Positions 1 through 10,300 of a DNA stretch of 64,000 nt are shown in pieces. The stretch comes from Pieris napi (Eukaryota; Arthropoda; Insecta; Lepidoptera; Pieridae): assembly GCF_905475465.1 (NCBI RefSeq), contig NC_062252.1, positions 310,001-374,000 of the forward strand. Reading direction: 5' to 3'. The notes beneath the pieces were generated by a model, which made no database searches, was not told the origin of the DNA, and saw nothing but the letters and a program-made list of their open reading frames with translations. Position numbers and translations under genes: made by a program. The first letter of the stretch is position 1. Every line of letters starts with the position of its first letter.

Positions 1-250
1 AGTCGTTTCACAACTGAGCGTTTTTCAAGGCAGTTTTTGCCGCGCACCACCACTTTATGTAACCAGCTGTCCACTGAAGAAATTCCGAACCAATTCGACT
101 TAGGGTCCTTCAAGAAAAGAGCGTACCAATTCCTAAAAGGCCGGCAACGCACTCGCGAGCCCTCTGGCATTGAGTGTCCATGGGCGGCGGTATCACTTAC
201 CATACCCGTATGCTGCCCGTTTGCCCCCTGTTCATTAAAAAAAAACAATT
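1..250 (+). mobile_element. LINE 3' relic (ORF2 C-terminus plus 3' end)
   Basis: Positions 37-252 read in frame as a short peptide containing NQLSTEEIPNQFDLGSFKKR. This resembles the extreme C-terminal end of a reverse-transcriptase ORF (FxxLP... YDLxxFKxRVxxxLKG) that recurs in this window. It is followed by a stretch ending in CCCGTTTGCCCCCTGTT and an A-rich tail. Related pieces lie at 16532-16660, 22166-22390 (opposite strand) and 47288-47450. The fragment is 5'-truncated, as usual for LINEs, and is not a functional gene. The LINE clade cannot be assigned. Confidence 0.6.
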
Positions 251-252
251 AA

Positions 253-969
253 TTTAAAAAAAGTCTAGCAACTGATTATATATTAATCTTCCTCATCTTG
301 AATTTCAAAATATTTGGGATTTTATTAGTTACAATAATTTGTATTTTGTGTGTATATATGTACCAAATAGTGATGTATGTGATTTGCAATATATTGTCTG
401 ATCTTTTATTATTCAGGGCAGTTTTTAACATATTTTTATAAGGTACAAATAAAAATTATAAGTAATTCAATATTTCATATTTTTATATTTTATAATAAAA
501 AACACTTATACTACAATACTTTTTTAACTTAACTTATATCCAGGCTGTGTAAAATATTAGGTATATATAAAAGTATAAAATATTATATTTAAATATACCT
601 ATTATAGTATTTAAACTTTCATTTTAGCAGTTCATAAAATCAATCATTATCAATAGCATTCAGTCCATGTATTTCTATATATGTGTGTGACATTCCTTAT
701 TCAACACGCGAGCTCCTTAAATGCAGCAATGAGATAATGTAATTAAGCAATGAGATATTGTAAAAGAGCCTATAAAGTAATTGTAATCCAGTTTTATTAA
801 GGAAAATTATTCATAATCCAATAAAACAGGCTGCTTATGAAAAAGGACCATTAAATTTAGCGATTAACTGAATTTCAAAATAGACCCAGGTAAAATTGTT
901 TCTAATTAATTAACCTAAATAAATTAATAAGAGAATATATATAACATGTAATTTATAATGTTAATTTCC
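253..969. other. AT-rich intergenic / 3' flank of the THAP-ZZ gene
   Basis: No coding potential seen. The minus strand carries a candidate polyadenylation signal (AATAAA, plus-strand TTTATT at 793-798) about 170 bases downstream of the THAP-ZZ stop codon. The lower part of this stretch is therefore probably that gene's 3' UTR. The rest is AT-rich sequence without recognisable structure. Confidence 0.5.
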
Positions 970-2769
970 TTAAAATATATTGCTGTCATTAATCTGTGCA
1001 GTCTGATCACTTGGTGTAATCATAAGTTGAGTGAGAACATCATTTAGCTTCAAATATATAACTGGCTGAATTTGTCCTGCAAATATAAAATGGTTATTTT
1101 TTTATATCAAATCTAATAACATACACACATTTATAAAGTAGTAAATGAATAATTTATCAAAGATTATATGAAGATTACATCATATATGTATTTGACTCTG
1201 GCAGATGGCCTAATCAGGTATTACAGCCCAATAAAATTAATATGATTTTAATATTGAGTAGAATGACTCAAAAGACATCACTATTAAATGTCAAACATAC
1301 CTGACTCTGTGCTTGTATTAACAACAGATAAGGCGGCCATAGCTTCACTTTTATCATCTTCACATTTCATATTATTTACATCTGCAAACACAATTTGTGT
1401 TGGTATTTCTGATCCATTTTCAATTACATTGTTTTCATATTCAGATTCCACCGCTGGCTTTAAACTTATGTTGTTTGTTACATTAATTACGTCAACTGAA
1501 CTTTCAGTTGTCCGAGCCTCTTTCTCCGTATTCCTTAATGACTTGATTGCTCTTTGTATTTCATTTCTTATTTCACATTTAACATTTTCTGGAAGGTTGA
1601 CTATACCTGATGTTTTTCTATATTTAGTAATTGGTTCATCATCACTAGAATCTTCAACTTTTAAAGCACTAGTCTTATTTTCAGATTCAATTAGTTCTCT
1701 CCATTTATTTATAAACGTGTCTGCTATTTTCTGAAAACAAGTAAGGTCACAAAGGATTTATGTTTAAGTACCATTATTAAGCAGCGAAAGATAAAATGTA
1801 TATGAAATTTAAAATAGCAAGTACAGGTTTGTCAGTGTACATACTTGAATTAAAACTGTTTTACTTAAACATTGTGATATAAAGGATGCAACTAATTAAT
1901 TTTAAATGGTAATGATTTAAATTGTTGTAATTGGATTTTTGACAAAATTACTTTTATGACTTCATACTTACAAACTTAATAGACTTTGGTATTCTCAACA
2001 TATAGTGGTCCTCATGTAGCTCAAGCATCTCACACTTTTGACAAAGATCATAGTTGTTGCACATAACACATTTATATCGGAAACCAATAATTTGTTCTGA
2101 ACATACATTGCACATAATACCTTCGTGTACAGTAGGGAGGATATCTTGTTCTAGAAAAGAAAATAATGATTAAGTAAAATATCAAATAAATGGTATTGAA
2201 TTTAGACAATCTAGATCAAGATCTATTTTAAATATATTCTAACAGATGTATAAATGACCAATTACCTGGTACTGATCCAGGTAGTCTTACTGATGGAACT
2301 GCATCAATATTTAGATGTTTATTCTTTATAGAAGAAGGGGGAAAATGCCTTGAACAGAATCTTAAATTTCTTCTCAATTTTTCCATATCTTGATTTAGAA
2401 GATCTTCTTTACCAGCTGCTTTCAACCATTGTTTCTGACTAAAAATATACAATTTATGGAATATTTACTATAGTTGTACTGCCCTAGCTTTATAAGATTA
2501 TACATAATATTTATTTCCTTAAGTATTTTGATTTTGAACTTCGCTAAATATAAAGAATTAGGTGAAAGGTGTCACAAATGAAATCTTTTTGAAAAAAAAA
2601 TGTTTTGCAGCTTTTAAAAGATTTTATGCACTTTATAATAATGTTTAAGCTAGAAATAAAACATGTAATATAACTACCGGTGTTTTTGCTTTGGTAAACT
2701 GTAGAAATTTAAATGTCTGTTACTTTTGCTATTACGTCCGCATCCAACCACACAACAATAGTTAACCAT
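970..2769 (-). CDS. THAP domain plus ZZ zinc finger protein
   Basis: Five coding exons on the minus strand, in transcript order: 2678-2769, 2266-2438, 1972-2150, 1301-1730, 970-1076. All junctions are GT-AG and the phases close, giving 326 aa. Residues 1-81 form a C2CH THAP DNA-binding domain: Cys5 and Cys10, Trp35, Cys59-x2-His62, and an AVPSV motif at 77-81. Residues 97-140 form a ZZ zinc finger with CxxC pairs at 102/105, 116/119 and 125/128 and His134/His137. The remaining ~190 residues are polar and acidic with no domain I recognise; the last exon contains QPVIYLKLNDVLTQLMI. THAP domains bind DNA and often derive from P-element transposases; ZZ fingers bind protein termini such as histone H3 tails. 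A nuclear chromatin or transcription role is inferred. The start codon is supported because THAP domains begin within a few residues of the N-terminus. Confidence 0.85.
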
Positions 2770-3199
2770 TTTTATTACGGCGTTATTCCTTAAATGATTA
2801 AACACAATTATGTTTTAGCTTTATTTGAAATCTAAAAATAATATTTACATTTTACGCCTCAAGGCTCAAGGCAGTTATACCCGTAACCACAGAGTATGTA
2901 TTTACTTTAGAATAGCTTATAATATAGGATATTAAATATCGTCAGTCACAGATATTTTTGTCAAATTAATTATTTTTATGAATTTATTACAATTATGGTA
3001 ACGAATATGAAATATTAAAGAAAATGTAGTGGTTACATTTAACATTAACGTACATAATATACAAAATATCAAGCTTTATATTCTGACGCGTGCAGTGTCC
3101 ACGAGACAAAAATAACCATATCACCTTAATACACTTTCTATTAAAATAAGGCATCGCAACGTGAAATGAAATGAAAGGCTTTAAAAAAGATTATATTAG
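2770..3199. other. Intergenic, promoter side of the THAP-ZZ gene
   Basis: About 430 bases between the THAP-ZZ start codon and the 3' end of the small heat shock gene, both on the minus strand. It must contain the THAP-ZZ promoter. I see no TATA box or other clear motif, and the sequence is AT-rich. Confidence 0.4.
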
Positions 3200-3205
3200 T
3201 TTATT
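3200..3205 (-). terminator. Polyadenylation signal of the secreted sHSP gene
   Basis: Plus-strand TTTATT, that is AATAAA on the minus strand, about 37 bases past the stop codon of the signal-peptide sHSP gene. Spacing and sequence fit a polyadenylation signal. Confidence 0.5.
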
Positions 3206-3241
3206 ACATAATTCAGTCTGATAAGAAAATATTTAAAAAAT

Positions 3242-3841
3242 TTATGAACCACACTTTCCATCTTGCGCTTGACAGGTTCCTTCGGAAGCAGTTTTTGTCT
3301 CTTTCTTATCCTTCTTGATAGGCCCAGTCTGTGTAATGGGAACGATTCTTTCACCTTTTGAATCCACTTCTTTTCTAGGCGCCGTAATCGTTAAGATACC
3401 ATCACTAGAAAGTTGAGATACCACATCTTCCGACTCTACCCCATCCGGTAAAGAGTATTTCCTTACGAATTGGCGTGAAATTGATCCATGTTCATCTCTT
3501 TTTTCATCATGTTTTGCTTCAATCATTACATAGCCATCACCAGTTTTGACGTTTATTTCATCTGGAGCAAAATGTTGTACATCCAAATTAATCTGAAATT
3601 TCTGCTTGTCGTTAACAATAGTTGATCCAAAATCCCGAGTGATTTCATCGAGGTATCTCCACGGGCGAAAGTAATCTCTGAGCATCCAGGGCGTCATCAT
3701 GCTTGTTATTAAAGCATCAGGTGTAAGTGCCATACCAAATTCTTGATCATGCAAATGATGTTTCTTCTTTTCCTCGCAATTTTCTTCACTTAGAACTGTT
3801 GTGAAGAGTATAGTAATAAAAAGCAATGTTATCGACTTCAT
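3242..3841 (-). CDS. Small heat shock protein with signal peptide (alpha-crystallin family)
   Basis: Intronless, 199 aa. Residues 1-18 are a clear signal peptide (MKSITLLFITILFTTVLS), followed by a charged His/Lys-rich segment. The alpha-crystallin domain covers about residues 79-156 and holds the conserved QINLDVQHFAPDEI segment and the SSDGILTITAP end strand; the C-terminal IVPI motif is at 166-169. sHSPs are ATP-independent holdases that keep unfolding clients soluble. The signal peptide suggests the ER or secretory pathway. The C-terminus (GKCGS) is not a KDEL-type retrieval signal, so secretion is possible. The frame is open upstream to about 3922 but without an ATG; the ATG at 3841 both starts the signal peptide and fits the TATA-predicted transcript. 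It is the divergent neighbour of the sHSP at 5446. Confidence 0.9.
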   Translation of the reverse strand: MKSITLLFITILFTTVLSEENCEEKKKHHLHDQEFGMALTPDALITSMMTPWMLRDYFRPWRYLDEITRDFGSTIVNDKQKFQINLDVQHFAPDEINVKTGDGYVMIEAKHDEKRDEHGSISRQFVRKYSLPDGVESEDVVSQLSSDGILTITAPRKEVDSKGERIVPITQTGPIKKDKKETKTASEGTCQAQDGKCGS

Positions 3842-3950
3842 TTTGTATAGTTTAGTAAATTTTCTTGAAAAATTCCGTATTACAGATGTTATGTATCGCG
3901 CACTTCGATTGTTCAAATTCAAAATACATGCACTAATCGCGCGCTTCTTG

Positions 3951-3958
3951 CTTATATA
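3951..3958 (-). promoter_or_regulatory. TATA box of the secreted sHSP gene
   Basis: The minus strand reads TATATAAG about 110 bases upstream of the ATG at 3841, predicting transcription start near 3925. The divergent sHSP gene has the same TATATAAG at 5352. Confidence 0.7.
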
Positions 3959-3989
3959 GCCTGACTGCCATCTACCGTCGAATAGATAA

Positions 3990-4000
3990 TTCTCGAATTC
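3990..4000. promoter_or_regulatory. Heat shock element (minimal)
   Basis: TTCTCGAATTC contains alternating TTC and GAA pentamer units (nTTCnnGAAn), about 35 bases upstream of the TATA box of the secreted sHSP gene. It is a plausible HSF binding site, but only two units fit well. Confidence 0.45.
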
Positions 4001-5230
4001 TGACGTGTCCTTTACATTTTATCAACATGTTTTATCTCCACAATGCGATAAGACGTTGATATTGAGTTAAATTAATAAATCTATAAATGTAATGAATATT
4101 GTTATAATTTTATTTATAATTAATTATTGTACTTAAGGAAATGTGACATTCTAAAGTCTAAACTATGGCTATACTTTGTATTTTCCTGCCATCTACCGGA
4201 GAGTAGCTTTCTTAAAAACTGGTCTATACCACTGTATATAATATTGTGGTAGGTTTAACAAGTTCGAGGACGATCAATACATGTTCCAGGGTTATCTAGA
4301 GTCTAGACTGAATATTAGTGGTTCTCAACATTACTTAGCATAAGAGAAATAACAATTACAATAAACACATATATTTAAATTATTATAATTATATAGATTT
4401 TATTGTAATAAAAAGATAACGAATTTTAGGGAATTTTTAAAGACAACTTTTATTTTACTGTCCACCCTAAAGTATTCCGTTTAGTCTACGTGTCTTACTA
4501 GTCTACTTTGTATTCGATGTAAACAATGATTTCTGTTTCGAGATCATTCGGCTTTAAAAGAAGCCAACATGCTCATGCCTTAGTTAAGACTTTTGGAACC
4601 ACTGATTCACGTTATTATTACTCATTGCTCTCACACATTGTGCGGCCGGACATGCAGATAATATTATTTTCTTTATAGGTACTTTAAGTATTTTTTACAT
4701 AGATAGATCTATCGAGAACTTTATGTACCTAATCCGAATGAATCTACAAAATTATAACCAACTATTATAGAACTTGTTCCACTTGCTATAGGATTTAATT
4801 AGTAGGTAGGCTAGTTAATTTTTAAGGTTTCTAAGTAAGGTAATTATATATATTGGTTTGCAATTTTAAATTGATTTTTATCGAACAGTTAAAACTTACC
4901 TTAGAAGTGAATCGCATTTTTGTAATAATAAATTTATATCTATTTCTTAATAAACATTGAAAAATTTAAAATATAGTTATAGTTAGTTTATTTGATTCAA
5001 TTTTTATTTTGAAAATAAATAGGTGTGTAGTTTTTTCAAACATGTATTTATTTAGCGATTGACCTTCATGAAGAGCCTATGTAAGTGTAACTGTTATGTA
5101 CAAATATAAAAAGTAAACAAACATAAGTACCGTACGTATACTTAAATATAAAATCTATAAGAGGGCGTCTGGAAACCGCACACAAACAAATTTTACGTTG
5201 AAGTTGCACACTATGACAACAGATGCCGAA
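4001..5230. other. Shared upstream region of the divergent sHSP pair
   Basis: About 1.2 kb of AT-rich non-coding DNA between the two sHSP promoters. The sequence GCCATCTACCG occurs near 3967 and again near 4189, and a related CTAGATGGCGC lies at 5330-5340 next to the second TATA box. These may be remnants of a duplicated promoter. I see no gene. Confidence 0.4.
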
Positions 5231-5232
5231 TA

Positions 5233-5320
5233 GTCTAGAATGTCCAGGAACATCGCCCGTCGCCTAAGCTTTGTGTGTGTTCTAGACGCGCACACGTAAA
5301 CAAGTATTTCTAGATTGTTC
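5233..5320. promoter_or_regulatory. Cluster of heat shock element-like sites
   Basis: Three sites lie upstream of the TATA box of the second sHSP gene. At 5233-5251, GTCTAGAATGTCCAGGAAC has four alternating half-sites at 5-base spacing, two of them perfect GAA. At 5279-5287 there is GTTCTAGAC. At 5308-5320, TTCTAGATTGTTC has TTC, AGA and TTC units. Spacing and position suit HSF-driven expression. Confidence 0.6.
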
Positions 5321-5351
5321 TACCTGTTACTAGATGGCGCTACGTCCACAG

Positions 5352-5359
5352 TATATAAG
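5352..5359 (+). promoter_or_regulatory. TATA box of the cytosolic sHSP gene
   Basis: TATATAAG, 94 bases before the ATG at 5446, downstream of the heat shock element cluster. Transcription start is predicted near 5380. Confidence 0.75.
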
Positions 5360-5445
5360 CTGTGCCGGCCGGCGTCTCGACAAGTATTTTTCGGAAAGCG
5401 ATAGCGAAGACAACTTGTGACAAACGCACTGCGAATATACAAACA

Positions 5446-5988
5446 ATGTCTCTATTACCGTTCATCCTTGGCTGCGAGCGTCCTCACCGAGTGCTGGATC
5501 AGGATTTTGGTGTGGCTCTCACGCCTGAAGATTTGCTGACCGCGGCTGTGACACCAATGCTGTCCAGGGACTACTACCGACCCTGGCGTCAGCTGGCGGC
5601 CGCAACACGAGACTTCGGTTCAACTATCAAGGCGGATAAGGAGAAATTCCAAGTAAACTTAGACGTTCAGCATTTTGCACCAGAGGACATCACGGTTAAG
5701 ACCGCTGACGGCTACATTGTGGTTGAGGGAAAGCACGAGGAGAAGAAGGACGAGCACGGCTTCATTTCTCGGCAATTCTCTCGGCGGTACGCACTGCCCG
5801 AGGGCTGCAACCCAGATACTGTGGAGTCCCGGCTGTCCTCCGACGGTGTTCTCACTGTGGTAGCTCCAAGAACTGCACCAGCTCTGAAGAATGAGAGATC
5901 AGTTCCGATCGCTAAAACCGGTCCAGTCAGGAAGGAGATCAAGGATCAGACATCTCAAGCGAATGCTACTGCTGACGGAGAAAAGTGA
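5446..5988 (+). CDS. Small heat shock protein, cytosolic type (alpha-crystallin family)
   Basis: Intronless, 180 aa, beginning MSLLPFILGCERP, a start typical of lepidopteran cytosolic sHSPs. The N-terminal region is about 60 residues, the alpha-crystallin domain about 64-141 (VNLDVQHFAPEDITVK; SSDGVLTVVAP), and the C-terminal motif SVPI is at 152-155. It belongs to the insect l(2)efl/Hsp20 group and should form oligomers that hold unfolding proteins. It resembles the divergent minus-strand sHSP through both the crystallin domain and the TGPxxK tail, so the two are probably duplicates whose N-termini diverged. The frame is open upstream of the ATG only through non-ATG codons in the 5' UTR. The HSE cluster and TATA box suggest heat induction. 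Confidence 0.93.
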   Translation: MSLLPFILGCERPHRVLDQDFGVALTPEDLLTAAVTPMLSRDYYRPWRQLAAATRDFGSTIKADKEKFQVNLDVQHFAPEDITVKTADGYIVVEGKHEEKKDEHGFISRQFSRRYALPEGCNPDTVESRLSSDGVLTVVAPRTAPALKNERSVPIAKTGPVRKEIKDQTSQANATADGEK

Positions 5989-6076
5989 AGATAAAAAGCT
6001 TTTTCTTGTAAACTCATTTATATTGCAGTGTTTATGTGAACGGCTTAATTTCCTATTTGTATTACGTTAAGTACAC

Positions 6077-6082
6077 AATAAA
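6077..6082 (+). terminator. Polyadenylation signal of the cytosolic sHSP gene
   Basis: AATAAA 89 bases after the stop codon, followed by a T-rich stretch. Confidence 0.65.
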
Positions 6083-6639
6083 TGTCTTTTTTTGCTAATA
6101 TTGTAATACCGAGTTTTATTTATTACATATCTGGAGTTTCCATGAATATATCATAAAAATAAATTTATTTGACACTAAATCCTAAAAACTGAATTAACAT
6201 TTTTATTTTATTTGCATTTATCAAGTATCAATGCTTACAAAATAATTCATCACATTGCTTTAAATTATTTTCAAAAGTAGGTACCTAGTGAAATATTAAT
6301 TTCAGTCTTAAAAATACTAAATTTTACAATTCTTTCTACCATATATTTAAGATTCTCAGTCATTTAAAATTAATCAAAGAAATAATATGTGTAAAAAAAT
6401 TAAACCCTGTTTAATAGATCTTGTTAAAGTCAAGTCGGATAAACATTTAAATATAACAAATCCTACACAACTACAGACAAGGCAAATATTTATTTATTTT
6501 AACTATACAACTACCCTAGATGCCAAAGCCATAGTTATGTAACATATTTACCGTAACATAAGATATTATGTTACCGTACCCTAACAACGGTAATTAATTT
6601 GACATTGCTTTTGCGAATTCGCAATTAAATTTTATTGTA
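6083..6639. other. Non-coding AT-rich spacer
   Basis: Intergenic DNA between the sHSP gene and a LINE relic. I see no gene, repeat or RNA in it. Confidence 0.4.
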
Positions 6640-7075
6640 AAATCGATCGTTTCGGATACAGCATTAAATTAAGCCCTCGCAACGCTAGAGGCTTCGCACT
6701 CGTTAAGAGGGTTTGGTGCCACAAATTCGTTCTGTCCCAAGGGACTACAAATAACCTTCGTTTCCGCCATCTCGAATAGCCGATTGGTCCAAATAATAGT
6801 TCTTGCAAAACAGTAGGATTACTAATAATTCTTAACTTATTGTAAACAACCATTCCTCACACAAAGTTGGACAATAAATGATATGTACCAAAAAGCCGTG
6901 TAAATTTATTCTGAATGCGCTCCAACGTGACAGTAGGTACTTCGTCTCATGCGGGGCCCAGACTGACGAGTGATCAGTGAAACTTCTGGTCAGCTTCTGG
7001 TGATTATACAGGGGTGAAATAGCTTGGTTGTTCGTGAACGTTGATTTAGGCAATTCAATAATAACTCTCAATAAG
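6640..7075 (-). mobile_element. LINE relic: C-terminal end of a reverse transcriptase
   Basis: Two overlapping minus-strand reading frames (6832-7071, then 6632-6853) together resemble the terminal part of an insect non-LTR retrotransposon ORF2. Pieces include SSVWAPHETKYLLSRW and, further on, LQELLFGPIGYSRWRKRRLF followed by VVPWDRTNL. The frame changes between them and key residues are lost, so this is a dead, 5'-truncated copy. Confidence 0.55.
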
Positions 7076-7130
7076 CACGCATGCTACTGAACAAATTTTA
7101 ATTAATTAAGATAGTGATGTTTATAAATTA

Positions 7131-7340
7131 TAAAAGCTTGCCAACGCTCGGCACACTGATACAATGGTACAAGAAAAATTAAATACAATATTTATTGTGA
7201 CAAGCACTTATAGGCAAACAATATACACAAAGAGATAATAACAAGAAATTAAACAAAACAATTAAATTATAAAACTAAAATCGATTTTAAAATGTGAGAT
7301 GAGCAATTATGCATATCCAGACCCAGCTCGTTTATCAGAA
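7131..7340. repeat. Dispersed repeat, copy 1
   Basis: About 200 bases starting near CCAACGCTCGGCACACTGAT. They match 18375-18565 in the same orientation (CCAACGCTGGGCACACTGAT, then TAGGCAAACAA..CACAAAGAGATAA, and CCAGACC(C/T)AGCTC at the far end). It is non-coding and unclassified, and could be an untranslated part of a LINE. Confidence 0.5.
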
Positions 7341-10300
7341 TGCTAATCTGGACATCGGTGAATTTTGGTACACGAAATTTAAATTTTGTTAAAAGTTTGG
7401 GGAAATCAACGTGTTTGTTAAGTATCTCAAACGATACTCCGCACGAGACTATTGTATAATATAATTTTTGTTTTGCTGTTTCGGTATCCTTTAGTGTTTC
7501 TCGTGTTGTAAATTAACAAAGTTTCAAAAAATAACCAACACAATTGGTTTTAAAACGTTTTTTGTAATGTCCTGGTGTTCGGTAAACGTTAGTTTATTGT
7601 GAAAAAGTACCCCCAAATCACGAATTACTGTTTCTTCCTGATCTATGCGACCTGTTTGATAGTTGTAAATTATAATGTCCCTTTTGAAAACCTCTTAGTT
7701 GTATTAAAAGTACAAGCAAACAAAATATACTTACAATACTTACGTGCACGAATTCTGGAAAATATCAATTTCTTTGCGAATTATTTTCTAGCTTACTGTT
7801 TTAGATTCTAGCTTTTTATTAAAACACATGATAAATTAAAAAAAAACAATTTCTAAATATTGGTATATTTTCAAAAATATCATATTACATGACCTGCATT
7901 AATCTATTTACAAAAATAAAAAAAAACATAACTTATTTCAATAGAACTGCGTTGAATACAATTATTGATACAAATAAAAATGTCTACATTACAATTTTTC
8001 GACTTTGCGCGAACTACTTAATATATACAAAGCGATTTCGATATAAAATTATCAAAAGGATTTTTTTCTTAACCTAACTTAAAATATAGGCTGCGCTTCT
8101 CAAGTTTTTGAACTATTTTCAACAAATTTAAAACTAAAAAAGATTATAAACATTAAATTTGATATTTTAGTTACTCTTCAGTTTATTTTGGGTTATGCAT
8201 ACCCTTCTATTAAACTATAAAACGTCGACGTGTCATTAAACAAAGAAATAGTAAGAGAGTTAAGACTAGAAATACAATATTTAAGCACGCATAGAGGAAT
8301 AAAAGTAAACATTTGTTGTTCGTAGTTTTGACAGAAATTGCGGCTTAACGAAATCATGCCAGACATGGGAAACACAACTTCACAAAATAATTATTTTAAA
8401 AGTAATAGAAATAGGATTGTGCCAGAACTTGGTTTTAGCTGTAATAGAAAAAATAAAGCTACCATTTTTTTAAAGATTGTATAAGCATACCACAGTAATG
8501 CGATATTAATTTGAACTCCTAAGACGCGAATTACGTAAAATAGTATACATTAATTAACCTAATTAAGGTATTTTATAGGTGGGCTAGTTTGGTACATGAG
8601 ACATAATTTAGTACCTGTCATTTTTAAACTTTTTTTAGGTATCTATAAATTGTTATTTTAAGATCTATTATTAGCAACTTTCAGCGAAGTTGTACTTTTC
8701 GTAAATTAATTTAATGTCCTGTTTTTTAGTAAATTTGTTTAAAATATCCAATAATTACGTCGTGTCAAACATATACGTGTATATATACTGATGGCAACAC
8801 ACATTTGACGGTGTGTTAGGGCTTAATCTTTTTATCTAGAAGTAATAGTATGTGAATCTGGCAACAAAACACATGCCGTATTAGGCCGTCGAGGTATACC
8901 ATTTTACGCATTCACGCAATCTTCGTACGAAATCTAACTTATCTTCTATATTCATACAAAAACCTACAGCGTTCTTAAAAGCTAACACACTTCAGTCGCT
9001 CACCTGGCTTGTATCAGGCTTTTCTTGAACACAATTAAGAGATCATTTAGCGTCAAATATTAATGGCAATACTACACTGTGTCTGTTTGGTTTATAGCAA
9101 TGATCGTTTAATAGCGCCATCTCCTTTCGAAGGTCGGCGGTCATCACGGCTACTTTAATTTTGGATGCCGAGCTTCTGAACAGTGACTTGGTGCTTCGAC
9201 CAAACCAAAAAATAGCAACAATGGATGATTAATGTTTTTTAGCTTACAATTTATATTTTATTCTCTATCTCAACGATTAATTTTGGCGCTATGTCATAAT
9301 TTCTTGTACGTCTACTTTATAATTTTCGAAAACCACTCTCGGGCGTGAATGTACTGCCAATATTGATTGAGTATTAAAACCGAGCCTCAGCCTGCAGATA
9401 CAAGCCAGCCACGTCCTTAAGGACTCATTGAGATATTTATAAAACATGCGGCAATATAAAGCCAACGTATACGTGTATACGCGAACACGTACGTATCTTA
9501 ACGTATTAAGAATTTGACTATGTACTTAAATAGGACACGTTAAATTATAAAAATCCATATATTTTAACTACATTTTTTAATAACCGTTAGCAGCCAATTC
9601 AACTTTATTATGAGTAATTTTGTGCATTGTCTTTACCGCGTTTTATAAAAATCTTTCCCGAATTGTCGTCTCAAACGTAGCAGCTACTTCGGAGAGCTGA
9701 TCGAGTAGCTCCTGCATTTGATTGTTTTAATACCTATTTGTCTATACAAGTGTGCAACTGTGATGTTATCGAGACTTAAAATCTATTGCGTGCTTACGTG
9801 AGATAACTTATATAAATAATACTAATTTATTGGATTATCTATGTGCTCGCTCTATACTGTATTAATATATCGATATAATTTTAACCAGATCAAAAAGAAT
9901 CTATAATAATTTACCTACTGGCTGGTATTGTCCTACTATATATTTAAAATACTCTTTAAATATTTTCAAAACGTTGTATGCTAGGTGAATAAAATTTCAA
10001 TAAAATTTTCCTTATCGTCCGATGTCCGAATGTTACAATTTCTTATAACACCACAGTTACACAAAATAACATACGAAAACTTAATTAACTTAGCCTATTT
10101 AAAAATATAAACAGTCACTCGTGGCCCTCCTTTAATTAAAACGGTAAATTCACCGAGGTTCATAAGCCGTGCACACTGACGCGATATTCCCCAATTTCCA
10201 ACCGAATTATAGATCAACAGTTATCTCTTTCGCATTATTATTAAGCTCCTAAAGGGTAGATTGCCGTTTCGTACCATTACTTAATACAACAATAGTGGAG

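Noticed and set aside
1288..1734. 148-codon plus-strand open frame
   Set aside because: It is the antisense shadow of exon 1301-1730 of the THAP-ZZ gene, whose minus-strand frame has splice sites in phase on both sides.
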